A DNA stretch of 64,000 nucleotides from Actinomyces graevenitzii C83 (GTDB lineage Bacteria > Actinomycetota > Actinomycetes > Actinomycetales > Actinomycetaceae): assembly GCF_000239695.1 (NCBI RefSeq), contig NZ_JH470338.1, positions 1,280,613-1,344,612 on the forward strand. Reading direction: 5' to 3'. Position 1 is the first letter of the stretch. Every line of letters begins with the position of its first letter. This document shows, piece after piece, positions 26,501 through 35,763 of this stretch. Below the pieces are notes generated by a model that saw nothing but the letters and a program-made list of their open reading frames with translations, ran no database searches and was not told where the DNA came from. The position numbers and the translations under genes were made by a program.

Positions 26501-26861
26501 AGCGCCTAGCCCCACCGCTAGCGCTACCCCCACGGCCAGCCCAGTACCAACCGCTGCCCCGGCACCCACAGCTAGCCCGGCTCCGACCGCTACCGCAGCA
26601 CCCACGGCTAAGCCCACCGCGGCTCCCACAGGCCGGCCTAGCGCCCTACCCAGCGCTTCCAACCGCGCCAGTGCGCTGCCCTCGACTAAGCCGTCCTTGC
26701 TGCCTGGACAGCGGATCACGCTAAACCCGACCCCTGGCCAGGCCCGCTACTCCAATGGCTTGCTGGCCCACACCGGGGCCAACCTTGCGATTGGTTTAGT
26801 GGCCCTAGCGGCACTGGCTAGCGGCGGCTTGCTGCTGGCCCGGCGTCGTCGCCAAAGCTAA
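23598..26861 (+). CDS. Secreted, sortase-anchored GH84 beta-N-acetylglucosaminidase
   Basis: The enzyme should remove terminal GlcNAc or O-GlcNAc from host glycans or mucins at the cell surface. From the ATG at 23598 (AAGAGGA upstream; an earlier start at 23505 lacks a signal peptide) it is 1087 aa. In order: a signal peptide (residues 1-30, RRRWAAGLAVVAMTLTG); a beta-hexosaminidase N-domain (to about 165); the GH84 barrel with IEGFYGIPWSHQARQDIL near 181 and the catalytic Asp pair in FYIALDDINPR near 290; an F5/8 type C module (about 672-790, AVDGREDTFYWSNSAPQPG); a Pro-Thr-Ala repeat stalk (914-1014); a sortase signal LAHTG near 1055, hydrophobic stretch and RRRR tail. LAxTG suggests a class E sortase. 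No sortase gene lies in this window. Confidence 0.9.
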   Translation: MRLTLPRRRWAAGLAVVAMTLTGLAPVAVATGPVAVPASPTQADSHPQVLPVPQSLSWGSGAATFKSTTVHFDVQNQDEPTKATLNALAKANNLQVTSAAAATLKVTVKVAASGEQGDGAGQAPKHAEGYLLKAEGNSVTITGSDTRGAYYGVQTLRQLVKDGKLYHATVRDWPLMSVRGTIEGFYGIPWSHQARQDILAFSGKHKMNTYIYTPKDDAYLRAKWRELYPQAELAKLKELVDTANANHVDFVFALSPGNDICYGQQSDYDATVAKFEQLRKIGVRSFYIALDDINPRLNCDSDATQFPSRGPWTQLADAQSYYLNKVQTEYVKANHLNDLMMVPTNYSGNATDPFKTAQGERLHQDIRMQWTGMGVFSDQITVDQVTKAATTYNNKHLFIWDNFPVNDGQRGRLFLNPLEGRDPNLYKYIDGFTSNPMIQPYASLPSLANYGDYTWNGPKYDAQVSFKAALAELAGTSDGQVTKALDAFVDLNQSWKPYRASSQSAPQLSSDVKAFKDALASGNAATIKSTAATLRARLQLIQQAPQLLAKMESKGFYNDIKPWLEAARDWAKASESAVDVYLAIGANNGEQATSALMAMQASQQSALAPRVDDMDSDFTVKPASITASVGDGVFNAFVDDAAKAWDKWAALTPAKGGAALKVTEASTTMGTWESYVPANAVDGREDTFYWSNSAPQPGSYFQLDLGSEQEIGLVHVSQGRSASQTGDMIYNAEVEVSGDGSNWTSLGQFTNQAEITAKAPAGTMARYVRLKATAANGNGAWVQIREFQVSSPTKGLSTTLVSAKDHPLDNAVDAKGATALVATQVPEDANLVRELPQAASGKVSVVVAGQVGATVEYQRSDGSWVVLGSADAAKHYQVFAVEGPVKAIRLTSIKGEVLPNILEFSYRAWRAGDPQPGSTPAPTPTPTVAPTASPAPTASPAPTVTPTATPTATPTASPTPTAAPTVTAAPSPTASATPTASPVPTAAPAPTASPAPTATAAPTAKPTAAPTGRPSALPSASNRASALPSTKPSLLPGQRITLNPTPGQARYSNGLLAHTGANLAIGLVALAALASGGLLLARRRRQS

Positions 26862-26870
26862 ACCAAAGGC

Positions 26871-26908
26871 GCCGGGCAAGGAAACGGTAACCAAAAACCT
26901 TGCCCGGC
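26871..26908 (+). terminator. Hairpin after the GH84 gene
   Basis: GCCGGGCAAGG (26871-26881) pairs with 26898-26908 across a 16-nt loop, starting 9 bp after the stop. It lacks an adjacent T-run, so its terminator role is likely but unproven. Confidence 0.55.
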
Positions 26909-26920
26909 CCTAAAAACACT

Positions 26921-26953
26921 TTTGGGTGGGACGCTTAAAGCATCCCACCCAAA
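26921..26953 (-). terminator. Terminator of the purD-purC operon
   Basis: TTTGGGTGGGA (26921-26931) pairs perfectly with 26943-26953. On the minus strand the stem is followed by AAGTGTTTTT. It is 145 bp past the purC stop; the gap between holds no recognisable gene. Confidence 0.55.
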
Positions 26954-27098
26954 TCTGTATCTAGCCGCTACAGCCACGGCGCATCAGACAGCAACCAGGG
27001 CCCCAGCACAGCCAAGCACGCACTTAGCAGCGCGGCAAGCGGCAACCATGACTGTGGCGCGGCAAGCAACGCTGGGCCTACGGGGGCGGCAGTGGTTG

Positions 27099-28004
27099 TT
27101 ACAGGGCCAGGGGCTTGCCGGTCAGGCGCTCATAGGCCTCCAGGTAGCGCTCGCGGGTGCGCTCAACTACCTGCTCAGGCAAGGCCGGGGGCTGCTGGCC
27201 ACTGTTGCGATCCCAGCCGCTTTCCTTAGCTAGCCAGTCACGCACAAACTGCTTGTCATAAGAAGGCGTCACCTGACCCTCAACCCACTGGTCAGCCGGC
27301 CAGAAACGGGAAGAATCAGGGGTCAGCACCTCGTCACCCAAAACCAGTTCACCCTGGCTACCGCGCCCAAATTCAAACTTGGTGTCAGCCAAGATAATGC
27401 CACGCTGCTTAGCGATATCAGCGGCACGCGTGTACAGCTCCAAGGTGGCCTGGCGCAGCGCCTGGGCCGGTTCTAGGCCAACCATTTGCGCCACCCGTTC
27501 AAAGGAAACATTCTCGTCGTGATCGCCCAGCTCAGCCTTGGCGGCAGGGGTGAAAATCGGCTCCGGCAGCGGCGAGGCCTCCACCAAACCAGGCGGCAAA
27601 GCCACCCCACACACCTGCTGGCCGGCGCGGTATTCAACCAGTCCAGAGCCGGTTAGGTAGCCGCGAGCTACGCACTCAACCGGATACATGTCCAGGCGGC
27701 GGCAAATCATGGCGCGCCCAGCCACCTGCGCGGGCACATCCAGCGACAGCAGGTGGTTAGGTACTACCTGCTCCAGCTGCTCAAACCACCACACGCTCAG
27801 GGCAGTTAGCACCTTGCCCTTGTCGGGAATCTGCGAGCTAAGCACATAGTCATAGGCGCTGATGCGGTCACTGGCCACCACCAGCAGCACATCCTCACCC
27901 TCCCAGGGCCCCTCGGGGGCAGGCACGTAAACGTCACGGACCTTGCCGGAAACCAGGTGCTTCCAGCCATCTAGGACCGGTGCGGCAGGTAGTTCAATTC
28001 CCAT
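27099..28004 (-). CDS. purC: Phosphoribosylaminoimidazole-succinocarboxamide synthase
   Basis: PurC (SAICAR synthetase) adds aspartate to CAIR with ATP. The 301-aa length is the eukaryote/actinobacterial-like long form. Motifs are [10 protein letters not shown] in the ATP loop, [29 protein letters not shown], and LADTKFEFG at the C-terminal catalytic part. The gene follows purD with only 2 bp between (purD stop at 28007), forming a purD-purC operon. Confidence 0.97.
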   Translation of the reverse strand: MGIELPAAPVLDGWKHLVSGKVRDVYVPAPEGPWEGEDVLLVVASDRISAYDYVLSSQIPDKGKVLTALSVWWFEQLEQVVPNHLLSLDVPAQVAGRAMICRRLDMYPVECVARGYLTGSGLVEYRAGQQVCGVALPPGLVEASPLPEPIFTPAAKAELGDHDENVSFERVAQMVGLEPAQALRQATLELYTRAADIAKQRGIILADTKFEFGRGSQGELVLGDEVLTPDSSRFWPADQWVEGQVTPSYDKQFVRDWLAKESGWDRNSGQQPPALPEQVVERTRERYLEAYERLTGKPLAL

Positions 28005-28006
28005 TT

Positions 28007-29272
28007 TTAACGCTCCACATAGGCGGGGGCGGCGATATCACTGCGGTGATAGGCGCCGTCGAACTTAATCTTGCTTACCGCCGCGTAAGCCTTAGCGCGC
28101 GCTGCGGCCACATCTTCACCCAAAGCCACCACCGACAGCACCCGGCCACCGGCGGTAACTAGCTCGTTGTCGTCATTACGGGCAGTTCCCGCGTGCAGCA
28201 CATGCACGTCAGGGTCAGCTTCAGCCTGCTCAATACCGGTGATTACATCCCCAGTGGTGGGGGTGGAGGGGTAGCCGGCAGCGGAAATAACCACGTCAAC
28301 CGCAGCCTTATCACTCCAGCGAGGCTCAGCCACCTGATCAAGGTGCCCCACCGCAGCCGCATGCAACAGCTGGGGCAGCGAAGAGTCTAGACGCGCCAGC
28401 ACAGCCTGAGTCTCAGGGTCACCAAAACGCACGTTAAACTCCACCACGCGCATACCCTTGCTGGTTAGCGCCAGGCCACAGTAAAGCAGGCCAATAAAAG
28501 GCGTGCCTCGGCGAGCCATCTCGTCAACCACCGGCTGCGCCACCTGCTCTATCACCTGCTGACCCAGGTCATCCGGGGCCCAAGGCAGCGGCGTGTACGA
28601 ACCCATACCACCCGTGTTCGGGCCGGCGTCGCCGTCACCAATACGCTTAAAGTCCTGAGCGGGGCTCAGTGCGCGCACAGTGCGCCCGTCACAAACACAG
28701 AAAACCGAGGCCTCGGGGCCGTCTAGGTAATCCTCAACCACCACGGCGCCGCCCTCGCGCTCTAGGCAAGCCAGGCCGTGCTTAAGCGCCGCGTCACGGT
28801 CAGAAGTAACCACAACCCCCTTACCGGCAGCTAGCCCGTCTTCCTTGACCACATAGGGGGCACCAAACTCATCCAAAGCCTGCTCTAGCTGGTCAGGGCT
28901 GGTGACAATGCGGGCACTGGCGGTAGGCACATGGGCGGAGGCCATAACTTCCTTAGCGAAAGCCTTAGAACCCTCCAGGCGAGCAGCCGCCTTACTGGGC
29001 CCAAACACCGCAATATCTGCCTGACGCAAAGCATCGGCCACGCCTGCTACCAGTGGCGCCTCCGGGCCCACCACCACCAGGTCAGCCCCCATTTCACGGG
29101 CCAAGGTGACTACTTCGTCAGGGCTGTTGGGGTCAATGAACAAGTTAGTAGCGATCTGCGCAGTACCGGGGTTACCCGGCGCTACAACAAGTTCAGTGGT
29201 TTCAGGGTCACGGGATAAGGCACGGGCCAGCGCATGTTCACGTGCACCAGAGCCCAGAAGCAGGATTTTCAC
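28007..29272 (-). CDS. purD: Phosphoribosylamine-glycine ligase
   Basis: PurD (GAR synthetase) joins glycine to phosphoribosylamine, the product of PurF, using ATP-grasp chemistry. The 421-aa product starts at a GTG with [16 protein letters not shown]. It carries [15 protein letters not shown], the ATP-grasp segment [16 protein letters not shown], and [13 protein letters not shown] with [11 protein letters not shown]. Length is standard. No strong ribosome site precedes the start, so the mRNA may be nearly leaderless. Confidence 0.97.
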   Translation of the reverse strand: MKILLLGSGAREHALARALSRDPETTELVVAPGNPGTAQIATNLFIDPNSPDEVVTLAREMGADLVVVGPEAPLVAGVADALRQADIAVFGPSKAAARLEGSKAFAKEVMASAHVPTASARIVTSPDQLEQALDEFGAPYVVKEDGLAAGKGVVVTSDRDAALKHGLACLEREGGAVVVEDYLDGPEASVFCVCDGRTVRALSPAQDFKRIGDGDAGPNTGGMGSYTPLPWAPDDLGQQVIEQVAQPVVDEMARRGTPFIGLLYCGLALTSKGMRVVEFNVRFGDPETQAVLARLDSSLPQLLHAAAVGHLDQVAEPRWSDKAAVDVVISAAGYPSTPTTGDVITGIEQAEADPDVHVLHAGTARNDDNELVTAGGRVLSVVALGEDVAAARAKAYAAVSKIKFDGAYHRSDIAAPAYVER

Positions 29273-29352
29273 GTACCCACTTTAGCCGCTCACCGTCCCT
29301 AATTAAACCGCTAACGGTCCCAAATACCCGTTAGTAGTTAATTAACGATAGT

Positions 29353-29391
29353 TAAATAAAAGTTTCCCCCCGCCCAGTGGGCGGGGGGAAC
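29353..29391 (-). terminator. Intrinsic terminator of pckG
   Basis: TTCCCCCCGCCC (29364-29375) pairs with GGGCGGGGGGAA (29379-29390) around a 3-nt loop. On the minus strand it is followed by ACTTTTATTT. It lies 90 bp after the pckG stop; another, weaker, AGCTAGC-rich palindrome fills the gap. Confidence 0.85.
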
Positions 29392-29480
29392 TATCTATGG
29401 TTAGCGGCCAGCTAACTGGTAAGCAGCTGCTGTGTTAGCGCTTGGCTAGCTGGTTACTTGCTAGTTGTTACTAGCAGCGC

Positions 29481-31325
29481 TCACTTGGCGGCGGCGATGC
29501 GCTCACGGAACTTGGCCAGCTGAGCGGTGATCTCGGCGGGAACCTTGTCACCGAACTGAGCCAGGTACTCCTCGGTGGAGTCCATCTCAGCGGCCCAAGC
29601 CTCGGGGTCGATAGCGAAGAGCTTGTTCCAAGCAGCCTCGTCTACCTCGTCCAGGCCCTCAAGGTTGAAGTCCTCGAACTTGGGGTAGCGGCCGGTGACG
29701 CCGTCGATGGCCTCTACCTGGCCAGCGGCGCGACGCACGATCCAGTCCAGAACACGGCTGTTCTCGCCGTATCCAGGCCACAGGAAGTTGCCGTCCTCGT
29801 CCTTACGGAACCAGTTGACCTGGTAAACCTTGGGGAACTTGTCGCCAACCTTGTCCTGCATCTCCAGCCAGTGGCCCCAGTAGTCGGCCATGTTGTAACC
29901 GCAGAAGGGCAGCATAGCGAAGGGGTCGTGGCGCAGGGAGCCGGCCTTAACGTCGGTGGCGGCAGCGGTGACCTCAGAGGCCACGGAAGCACCGATGAAC
30001 ACGCCGTGAGCGGGTTCGTACTGCTCGGCTACCAGCGGCACGTTGGTGGCGCGGCGGCCACCGAAGAGGATGGCGTCGATGGCTACACCCTCGGGGGCTT
30101 CCCAGTCACCACAGATGATCGGGCACTGAGCAGCCGGGGTGGTGAAGCGAGAGTTGGGGTGAGCGGCCTTCTTACCCTCGGCAGCGTCAGCCGGGGTGTA
30201 GTCATTGCCGTGCCAGTCGATCAGGTGCTCGGGCAGTGGAGCGTCAATGCCCTCCCACCAAACGTCGCCGTCGTCGGTCAAAGCAACGTTGGTGAAGATG
30301 GTGTTGGCCTTCATGGTGTCCATGGCCATCGGGTTGGTCTTGTAGCTGGTGCCGGGGGCGACGCCGAAGAAGCCAGCCTCGGGGTTGATGGCGCGCAGGC
30401 TGCCGTCCTCACCAGGACGCATCCAGGCGATGTCGTCACCAATGGTCTCAACCTTGTAGCCCGGGATGGTGGGCTGGAGCATGGCCAGGTTGGTCTTACC
30501 GCAGGCGCTGGGGAAGGCGGCAGTTACGTGGTACTGCTTGCCGCTGGCCTCATCGGTCAGACGCAGAATCAGCATGTGCTCGGCCATCCAGCCGTCGCGG
30601 CGGGCCATGGTGGAGGCGATACGCAGGGCGTAGCACTTCTTGCCCAGCAGGGCGTTGCCGCCGTAACCGGAACCGTAGGACCAAATCTCGTTGGTCTCGG
30701 GGAAGTGGGTGATGTACTTTTCCTCGTTGCAAGGCCAGGTGGTGTCTTCCTGACCGGGAGCCAGCGGGGCACCTACAGAGTGCACGGCGGGAACCCAGGG
30801 GCGGCCTTCGTTGATCAGGTCCATGGCCTTGGTGCCAATGCGGGCCATGATGCGCATGTTGACTACCACGTAGGGGGAGTCGGTGATCTCAATACCCAGC
30901 TGGGAGATGGGGCCGCCGAGGGGACCCATGGAGAAGGGGATCACGTACATGGTGCGGCCGGCGTAGGTGCCGTCAAACTTCTCGTTGAGGATCTTCTTCA
31001 TCTCAACCGGGTCGTACCAGTGGTTGGTCGGGCCGGCGTCTTCTTCCTTCTCAGAGCAGATGAAGGTGCGCGACTCCACGCGGGCGACGTCGCTGGGCAG
31101 CGAACGGGCCAGGAAGGAGTTAGGGCGCTTCTCGGGGTTTAGGCGAGTGAACATGCCGGACTCAACCATTTCGCTGGTCAGACGGTCCCACTCTTCCTGG
31201 CTACCATCGCAGAAGTAAACCTTCTCAGGCTTACCTAGTTCAGCGATACGGGTAGCAAAAGCAATGACGTCTTCGGGAGCGTTGGCCGGAGCAGCGGCGC
31301 GAACGTCCTGCGCGGTGACAGTCAT
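29481..31325 (-). CDS. pckG: Phosphoenolpyruvate carboxykinase (GTP)
   Basis: PckG interconverts oxaloacetate plus GTP with phosphoenolpyruvate, GDP and CO2, at the branch between the TCA cycle and glycolysis. The 614-aa length and motifs are those of the GTP class: [16 protein letters not shown], the P-loop [12 protein letters not shown] with the kinase-1a Lys-Thr, and the hyper-reactive cysteine in the same loop. Also present are [16 protein letters not shown] and [33 protein letters not shown] precedes the ATG. It is monocistronic, with a strong terminator downstream. In actinobacteria lacking glucose this enzyme can work anaplerotically. Confidence 0.98.
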   Translation of the reverse strand: MTVTAQDVRAAAPANAPEDVIAFATRIAELGKPEKVYFCDGSQEEWDRLTSEMVESGMFTRLNPEKRPNSFLARSLPSDVARVESRTFICSEKEEDAGPTNHWYDPVEMKKILNEKFDGTYAGRTMYVIPFSMGPLGGPISQLGIEITDSPYVVVNMRIMARIGTKAMDLINEGRPWVPAVHSVGAPLAPGQEDTTWPCNEEKYITHFPETNEIWSYGSGYGGNALLGKKCYALRIASTMARRDGWMAEHMLILRLTDEASGKQYHVTAAFPSACGKTNLAMLQPTIPGYKVETIGDDIAWMRPGEDGSLRAINPEAGFFGVAPGTSYKTNPMAMDTMKANTIFTNVALTDDGDVWWEGIDAPLPEHLIDWHGNDYTPADAAEGKKAAHPNSRFTTPAAQCPIICGDWEAPEGVAIDAILFGGRRATNVPLVAEQYEPAHGVFIGASVASEVTAAATDVKAGSLRHDPFAMLPFCGYNMADYWGHWLEMQDKVGDKFPKVYQVNWFRKDEDGNFLWPGYGENSRVLDWIVRRAAGQVEAIDGVTGRYPKFEDFNLEGLDEVDEAAWNKLFAIDPEAWAAEMDSTEEYLAQFGDKVPAEITAQLAKFRERIAAAK

Positions 31326-31450
31326 ATGATTCCCTTCCTTGGGGGTGCTTATTTATCTTTGGCTTGCGCCTGTTAACTTGCTTATTCTCTCTCAATAGCC
31401 CCGGTCACTTCTTCCCAAAAGTCCTATGGTTCATGTCACATACATAGAAA

Positions 31451-31484
31451 AGGCGCAGATAAACCGCGAGATTTACCTGCGCCT
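31451..31484 (-). terminator. Intrinsic terminator of efeB
   Basis: AGGCGCAGATAAA (31451-31463) pairs with TTTACCTGCGCCT (31472-31484), one wobble/mismatch, followed on the minus strand by TTTTC. It is 65 bp after the efeB stop. Confidence 0.75.
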
Positions 31485-31548
31485 GAACTACTCAAAAGCC
31501 AACAAAAAGCTTCTAAGCTGCTAGGAAACACGCCCTAGCTGGGTGGGT

Positions 31549-32985
31549 TTAGCTAAATAAGGCTTGCCCCACCATAGTGTCTGACTGACCGATCCCGGCA
31601 GGAATCGCAAACAGGGCGCGTGCCTGGTGCTGCAAATATTCACTCAGGGCGTCCTTTTGAGTCATCTTGTCCAAGATCGGGTAGAAGTTTGTGCGCGGGT
31701 CACGCACGAAGGCAATGAAGAACAGACCTGCACTCAAACGCCCTAGTGCGTCTGAACCTTCGGTGTAGTTGTAGCCGCGACGCAGCATCCAGCGCCCCTT
31801 ATTTTGCTCGGGGTTAACGATGGCGATGTGCGAGTCTTCGGGCACCTCCAGCTCGCCCTCCTTGTTCTTAGCCTTGAAGTCGATCGGCTTGAACTCGTCT
31901 TTGCCGCTGGTAGGAGCCGTAACGTTAAGCGGGGCACCGTAACGCTTGTCGCGCCCAAAGGTTTGTTCCTGCTCGATTAGACGCAGGTTGTCCCACATCT
32001 CAGCGAACATGTGGATTTTGCGCACCACAAAGTAGGTGCCGCCCGTCATCCAGTCTGCGCCGCTGTCATCTCCCTTTTGCACCCACAGGTGCTCGTTTAG
32101 CTTGGCGTCTCCGTCTTCAGACTTAATGTTGTTGGTGCCGTCCTTGAAGCCAAACAGGTTACGCGGGGTTTCCTGGGCTACCGAGGTGGAGGAGGTGCGT
32201 CCATAACCGGTCTGGCTCCAGCGCATTTTGGCCGTGCCCATGGCAATACGGTTTAGGTTGCGAATGGCGTGCACACACACCTGGGAGTCGTTCGAGCAGG
32301 CCTGCACCAGCAGGTCACCGTCTGAATCAGCAGCGCGGATGTTTTCGTTAGCGAATTTGGGCATGCCCTCAGACAGGATCTTGGGCATCTTTTTGGCAAT
32401 GCCGAAGCGGTCTTTGCCGTCGCTGTCTACAAACAGCGAGCGCCCGAACCCGAAGGTGATGGTTAGCCCGTTGGGCTTGTAACCCCAGGCTTCACCGCTG
32501 TCGCGCGGCACGGCCTGCTTGTTTTCGCTGGGTTCGCCGCCTACTAGTTCGCCGGCGGTCATTTGCTGTGCGGCTACGGTCCAGTCGCTTAGCAGCTGTT
32601 TGAGCTCTTCGGGGTCTGTGGTGGTGACATCGAAGGCGGCGCAGAACATGTTGTCTTGGGCGGGGGTGAGGATGCCGGCCTGGTGCTTGCCACGGAAGGG
32701 ATAGGTGTCCAGGATTTTATCTGCGGGGGCATCTTCTCCCCCGGCTGCGTAGCCACCGGCGGCGCCGGCTAGGGCTCCGGCGGCTAGGCCGGCTCCGGCA
32801 AAACCGAAGGCGGCGCGGCGTGAGACGTGGTGGGCGGCTTTGTTCTCGTCTGCTCCGCTGTCAGTGGCGACGACGGCGTCGCCGGTGGTTTCGTTAGCCG
32901 TTTCAGCCGCGTTTTGGGTTGCGTCTGCGGCGGCTTCAGCGGGAGTGTTGGCGCTTTCGGCAGCGCCTGTAGCCTTGTTGCTCAT
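31549..32985 (-). CDS. efeB: Deferrochelatase/DyP-type heme peroxidase EfeB
   Basis: EfeB is the Tat-exported heme peroxidase of the Efe iron uptake system; it oxidises iron or strips iron from heme outside the membrane. From the ATG at 32985 (AAGGAG upstream) it is 478 aa. A 57-residue Ala/Thr/Asp-rich head precedes the twin-arginine signal VSRRAAFGFAGAGLAAG, an unusually long n-region. The DyP fold shows the GFKDGTNN motif (family GxxDG, acid-base Asp) and the proximal-His region EDSHIAIVNPEQNKGRW, with a C-terminal FIAFVRDPRTNFYPI. It closes the efeU-efeO-efeB operon. Confidence 0.94.
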   Translation of the reverse strand: MSNKATGAAESANTPAEAAADATQNAAETANETTGDAVVATDSGADENKAAHHVSRRAAFGFAGAGLAAGALAGAAGGYAAGGEDAPADKILDTYPFRGKHQAGILTPAQDNMFCAAFDVTTTDPEELKQLLSDWTVAAQQMTAGELVGGEPSENKQAVPRDSGEAWGYKPNGLTITFGFGRSLFVDSDGKDRFGIAKKMPKILSEGMPKFANENIRAADSDGDLLVQACSNDSQVCVHAIRNLNRIAMGTAKMRWSQTGYGRTSSTSVAQETPRNLFGFKDGTNNIKSEDGDAKLNEHLWVQKGDDSGADWMTGGTYFVVRKIHMFAEMWDNLRLIEQEQTFGRDKRYGAPLNVTAPTSGKDEFKPIDFKAKNKEGELEVPEDSHIAIVNPEQNKGRWMLRRGYNYTEGSDALGRLSAGLFFIAFVRDPRTNFYPILDKMTQKDALSEYLQHQARALFAIPAGIGQSDTMVGQALFS

Positions 32986-33034
32986 TAGGTTCTCCTTGGC
33001 TAAATACAAATTTCCCAGTCACTATTATGGGTGT

Positions 33035-33081
33035 AAATAGCCCGCAGATCAGCCCTTAGGGACTAAATCTGCGGGCTATTT
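33035..33081 (-). terminator. Long hairpin between efeO and efeB
   Basis: A 15-bp perfect stem, AAATAGCCCGCAGAT (33035-33049) with 33067-33081, separates efeO from efeB. It is probably an attenuating terminator that lowers efeB relative to efeO, or an RNA-processing site. An AGGC/GCCTAA-rich stretch at 33090-33120 resembles an additional weak iron box. Confidence 0.6.
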
Positions 33082-33164
33082 AGTCACATTTGCCTTACCT
33101 TAATCTGCTCAGCCTAAGCAAAGTGTTAGCTAAACAGGGTGGGCGCGGTGGTTAGCAGCGTTTA

Positions 33165-34481
33165 TCAGTGCAGCACGATGCCGCTGATCTCGCTTAGCTG
33201 CTTGGCCAGGGCGGCAACCTCGCTGGAGAACTGCTGCTGAGCCTTGGTGTAGGAGTTCTTGGCGGGAGCCTCACCGGCGTCCTTCTGAACGGAGGCGATG
33301 GTGTCGTAGCCGACGTACTTGGTGGCACCGTCGGTGGTCTTACCGTCAGCGTGGGAGTCGATCAGCTTGTGTACAGCCTTGAACTTGGCCTTGATCTTCT
33401 TGTCCAGCTCAGGGTTGGACTTGGCCACGATTTCAGAGACGTTGCCGTAGGCTACCTCGGCGCCTTCAATGTTGGCCTTGAAGTCGTAGAGGTCAGTGTG
33501 GGAGAAGGTGTCTTCTTCACCAACAATCTTGGTGTCGGCCACCTCGTTGACTAGGTCAACGGAGCCGGTTACTACGTCGTTGATGGTCAGTGAAAACTTC
33601 TTGCCGTCCACACCGGTGATCTTGCCGTAAACCAGGTCGTAGAGTTTCTGGGTGTTTTCTTCCAGGTTGGTAGCGGCTGCCTTGCGGTCAGCGTCGCTGG
33701 CGAACTTGAACTGGCTGGCCCCCCACAGGTCGGCCTCGATGCGGTGCCAACCGGTCCAGCTCTTGAGCACCTCGGGGTCGGTGACAGACTTGCCGGCGTC
33801 GGCAGACAGGTTCTGGATACGCACGTCGAGTGCGCCGTCGAGGTCACCGGCTTCCTTGATACCAAACTTCTCAGCGGTCGGCTCGATGCGCTCGTAGTGC
33901 TGGCGCGCTAGCGGGAACAGTTCCTTAGCCTTGGCGGTGTCACCAGAGGTGTAGGCGGCGGTGAAGGCCTTGGTGGCGGTTAGTAGCTGACCGACCTGGT
34001 CCTTAACGTAGGAGGTGTAGTTGGCTACGGCCTGCTCTTCAAGCTTCTTGACGTCGCCGCCGACGGCCACTTCCTTACCCTTGGTGACCTTGAGCTGGGT
34101 AGCTCCCACCAGGGCACCCACCATGTTGGGCTTGCAGGCGCTGTAGTAGGTGCCTTCCTTGAGGGCGGTGGTTAGCTCGGTGGAGGTGCCCGGGCCGATG
34201 TTCTCCTTTTCGGAGACGATCTGTAGCTTGTTTTCGGTCAAAACCTCAAACTCGTTGGGGACAGTACCCTCGTTGGAGATCTTGAAGGTCACCTGGCCCG
34301 CGGGGAAGGACTTGGAGGAAACCTCGCAGCCCTTGTCGGTGATTTTGACGTTGATGGTGTTGGAGCCGGCTGCGTTAGTGCCGCCACTGCCACCCTGGTT
34401 GTTTGCAGTGCAGCCGCCCAGGACAGACAGGGCGACTACCGGCAGCGCCACCAGCGCGGCACGTACTCGACGTGTAATCAT
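33165..34481 (-). CDS. efeO: EfeO-type iron uptake lipoprotein
   Basis: EfeO is the extracellular iron-binding partner that delivers ferric iron to the EfeU permease. The 438-aa product begins with a lipoprotein signal (VVALSVLGGC, acylated Cys near residue 24). Then follow a cupredoxin-like domain (INVKITDKGCEVSSKSFPAGQVTFKISN, to about 130) and a peptidase-M75 domain carrying the metal site HxxE in TGWHRIEADLW, near residue 243. EfeO proteins have exactly this cupredoxin plus M75 arrangement. AAGGA precedes the ATG. Located 112 bp after efeU. Confidence 0.95.
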   Translation of the reverse strand: MITRRVRAALVALPVVALSVLGGCTANNQGGSGGTNAAGSNTINVKITDKGCEVSSKSFPAGQVTFKISNEGTVPNEFEVLTENKLQIVSEKENIGPGTSTELTTALKEGTYYSACKPNMVGALVGATQLKVTKGKEVAVGGDVKKLEEQAVANYTSYVKDQVGQLLTATKAFTAAYTSGDTAKAKELFPLARQHYERIEPTAEKFGIKEAGDLDGALDVRIQNLSADAGKSVTDPEVLKSWTGWHRIEADLWGASQFKFASDADRKAAATNLEENTQKLYDLVYGKITGVDGKKFSLTINDVVTGSVDLVNEVADTKIVGEEDTFSHTDLYDFKANIEGAEVAYGNVSEIVAKSNPELDKKIKAKFKAVHKLIDSHADGKTTDGATKYVGYDTIASVQKDAGEAPAKNSYTKAQQQFSSEVAALAKQLSEISGIVLH

Positions 34482-34593
34482 CTATTTTTCCTTGTCGGAT
34501 GGGTTTTGGGTTGGGAAGGAAGGGGTAGTTGCTGTGGTCGCCAAGCTTCCTTCCCGACGCCGTCGACCACAAGTCTTTTAGGCTGCGGCTACC

Positions 34594-35469
34594 TCACTCG
34601 GCCTTGCTTTCCACCTTGGGGGCTTTACCCGACTTGGCGTGCGCCACCCGGGCGAAGAAGTACAAGGTGGGCCAGAAGTAGATGTTCCAGCCGATTACCT
34701 GCAGCCAGGTGGGGGTGGGGTTGACCTGGAACAAAGCCACACTGACCTCGTAAAGCCAACGCAACGGGTTAACCGAAGATTGGGGCACCCAGTTGGATAC
34801 GTCCCAGGCGTGGTGAGCCCAGCCCGGCAGCAGCGAGGCTTCCTGAAGGTCACCAAAGCCGTAGGAGATAATGCCGGCGGCCACCACAATCAGGAAGTAG
34901 CCGGTCACCGTGAAGAACATGGAGAGGTTAATGCGCACTCCCCCGCGATAGATCAGGTAGCCCAGCACAATGGCCACCACCAGGCCACCGACCACCCCGG
35001 CGGCGATAGCTGGCGTGGATTTTTCTACAGCTGAGCGCACGGTCGCCCAAATGAATAGGGCGGTTTCGATACCTTCACGGCCTACCGCGAAGATAGCGAT
35101 CCAGATAATGCCCCAGCCTCGCCCGTCTTTTTCTAGCGAGGCCGATAGGCTGTCGCGCAGGCCTTGGCTCATTTGGCGCGAGTTTTTGCCCATCCAGAAA
35201 ATCATCCAGGTAACCATGGCCACGGCCACCAGCGATAGTGAACCACCAATGATTTCTTGGGCCTGGAAGGTTAGGGTTTGTGGACCCCAGGTCAAGATGG
35301 CGCCAATGGCTAGCGGCACCAGCGCAGCGGCCAACACCCCTAAAGTCAGCTTGCCAAACAGGTCTCGACGACCAATTTTGGCCAGGTAGGCGGCAATCAC
35401 GCCTACCACCAGGGCGGCCTCTAGACCCTCACGCAGGGCGATAATAAAGTTCGCAAAGAATAGGGACAT
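34594..35469 (-). CDS. efeU: EfeU/Ftr1-type ferric iron permease
   Basis: EfeU is the membrane permease of the system, homologous to yeast Ftr1. The 291-aa protein has about seven membrane helices and two iron-relay motifs: REGLE in helix 1 (IIALREGLEAALVVGV, residues 10-25) and REGIE in helix 4 (AVGREGIETALFIW). The C-terminus is a short basic/acidic cytoplasmic tail. It is first in efeU-efeO-efeB and lies behind a good DtxR/IdeR box, so low iron should induce the operon. Confidence 0.96.
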   Translation of the reverse strand: MSLFFANFIIALREGLEAALVVGVIAAYLAKIGRRDLFGKLTLGVLAAALVPLAIGAILTWGPQTLTFQAQEIIGGSLSLVAVAMVTWMIFWMGKNSRQMSQGLRDSLSASLEKDGRGWGIIWIAIFAVGREGIETALFIWATVRSAVEKSTPAIAAGVVGGLVVAIVLGYLIYRGGVRINLSMFFTVTGYFLIVVAAGIISYGFGDLQEASLLPGWAHHAWDVSNWVPQSSVNPLRWLYEVSVALFQVNPTPTWLQVIGWNIYFWPTLYFFARVAHAKSGKAPKVESKAE

Positions 35470-35502
35470 GCTCTTACTTTTATTAGGCTAGACTCACTTC
35501 CG

Positions 35503-35521
35503 AAAGGTCAGCCTAACCTTT
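35503..35521. promoter_or_regulatory. DtxR/IdeR-like iron box upstream of efeU
   Basis: AAAGGTCAGCCTAACCTTT matches about 13 of 19 bases of the TTAGGTTAGGCTAACCTAA consensus, and the two halves are nearly symmetrical (AAAGGT / ACCTTT). It is 34 bp upstream of the efeU start. A second partial AGGCTA half-site is at 35483-35490. Confidence 0.6.
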
Positions 35522-35763
35522 ATCTGCCCTGTACTCAAGCAGTTTTAGCTAAGTTGAGACGCTCAATTGCCGTAACATGACTCACCCTTAAGTCCCAGAC
35601 GCGGCGTCAGAATATTTACGCAGCTACACGCCCCATTTTTAGCCACACCACGTCATAAAACCGGCACCGACGGCGTCGAGAAAATAACTGCTTTATTCAA
35701 AGCCGCAACCGTTCTACCCTCGACACTAAAACTACCAACGCTTAAACATGCGAAAATAGCTTT

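Noticed and set aside
26339..26719. 126-residue Gly/Ala/Val-rich open frame antisense to the Pro/Thr stalk
   Set aside because: It is the reverse of a repetitive coding stretch; repeat composition keeps it open by chance.
29871..31142. 423-residue open frame antisense to pckG
   Set aside because: It is the mirror of a conserved, GC-rich gene; the translation is Gly/Val/His-rich with no domain, signal or ribosome site.
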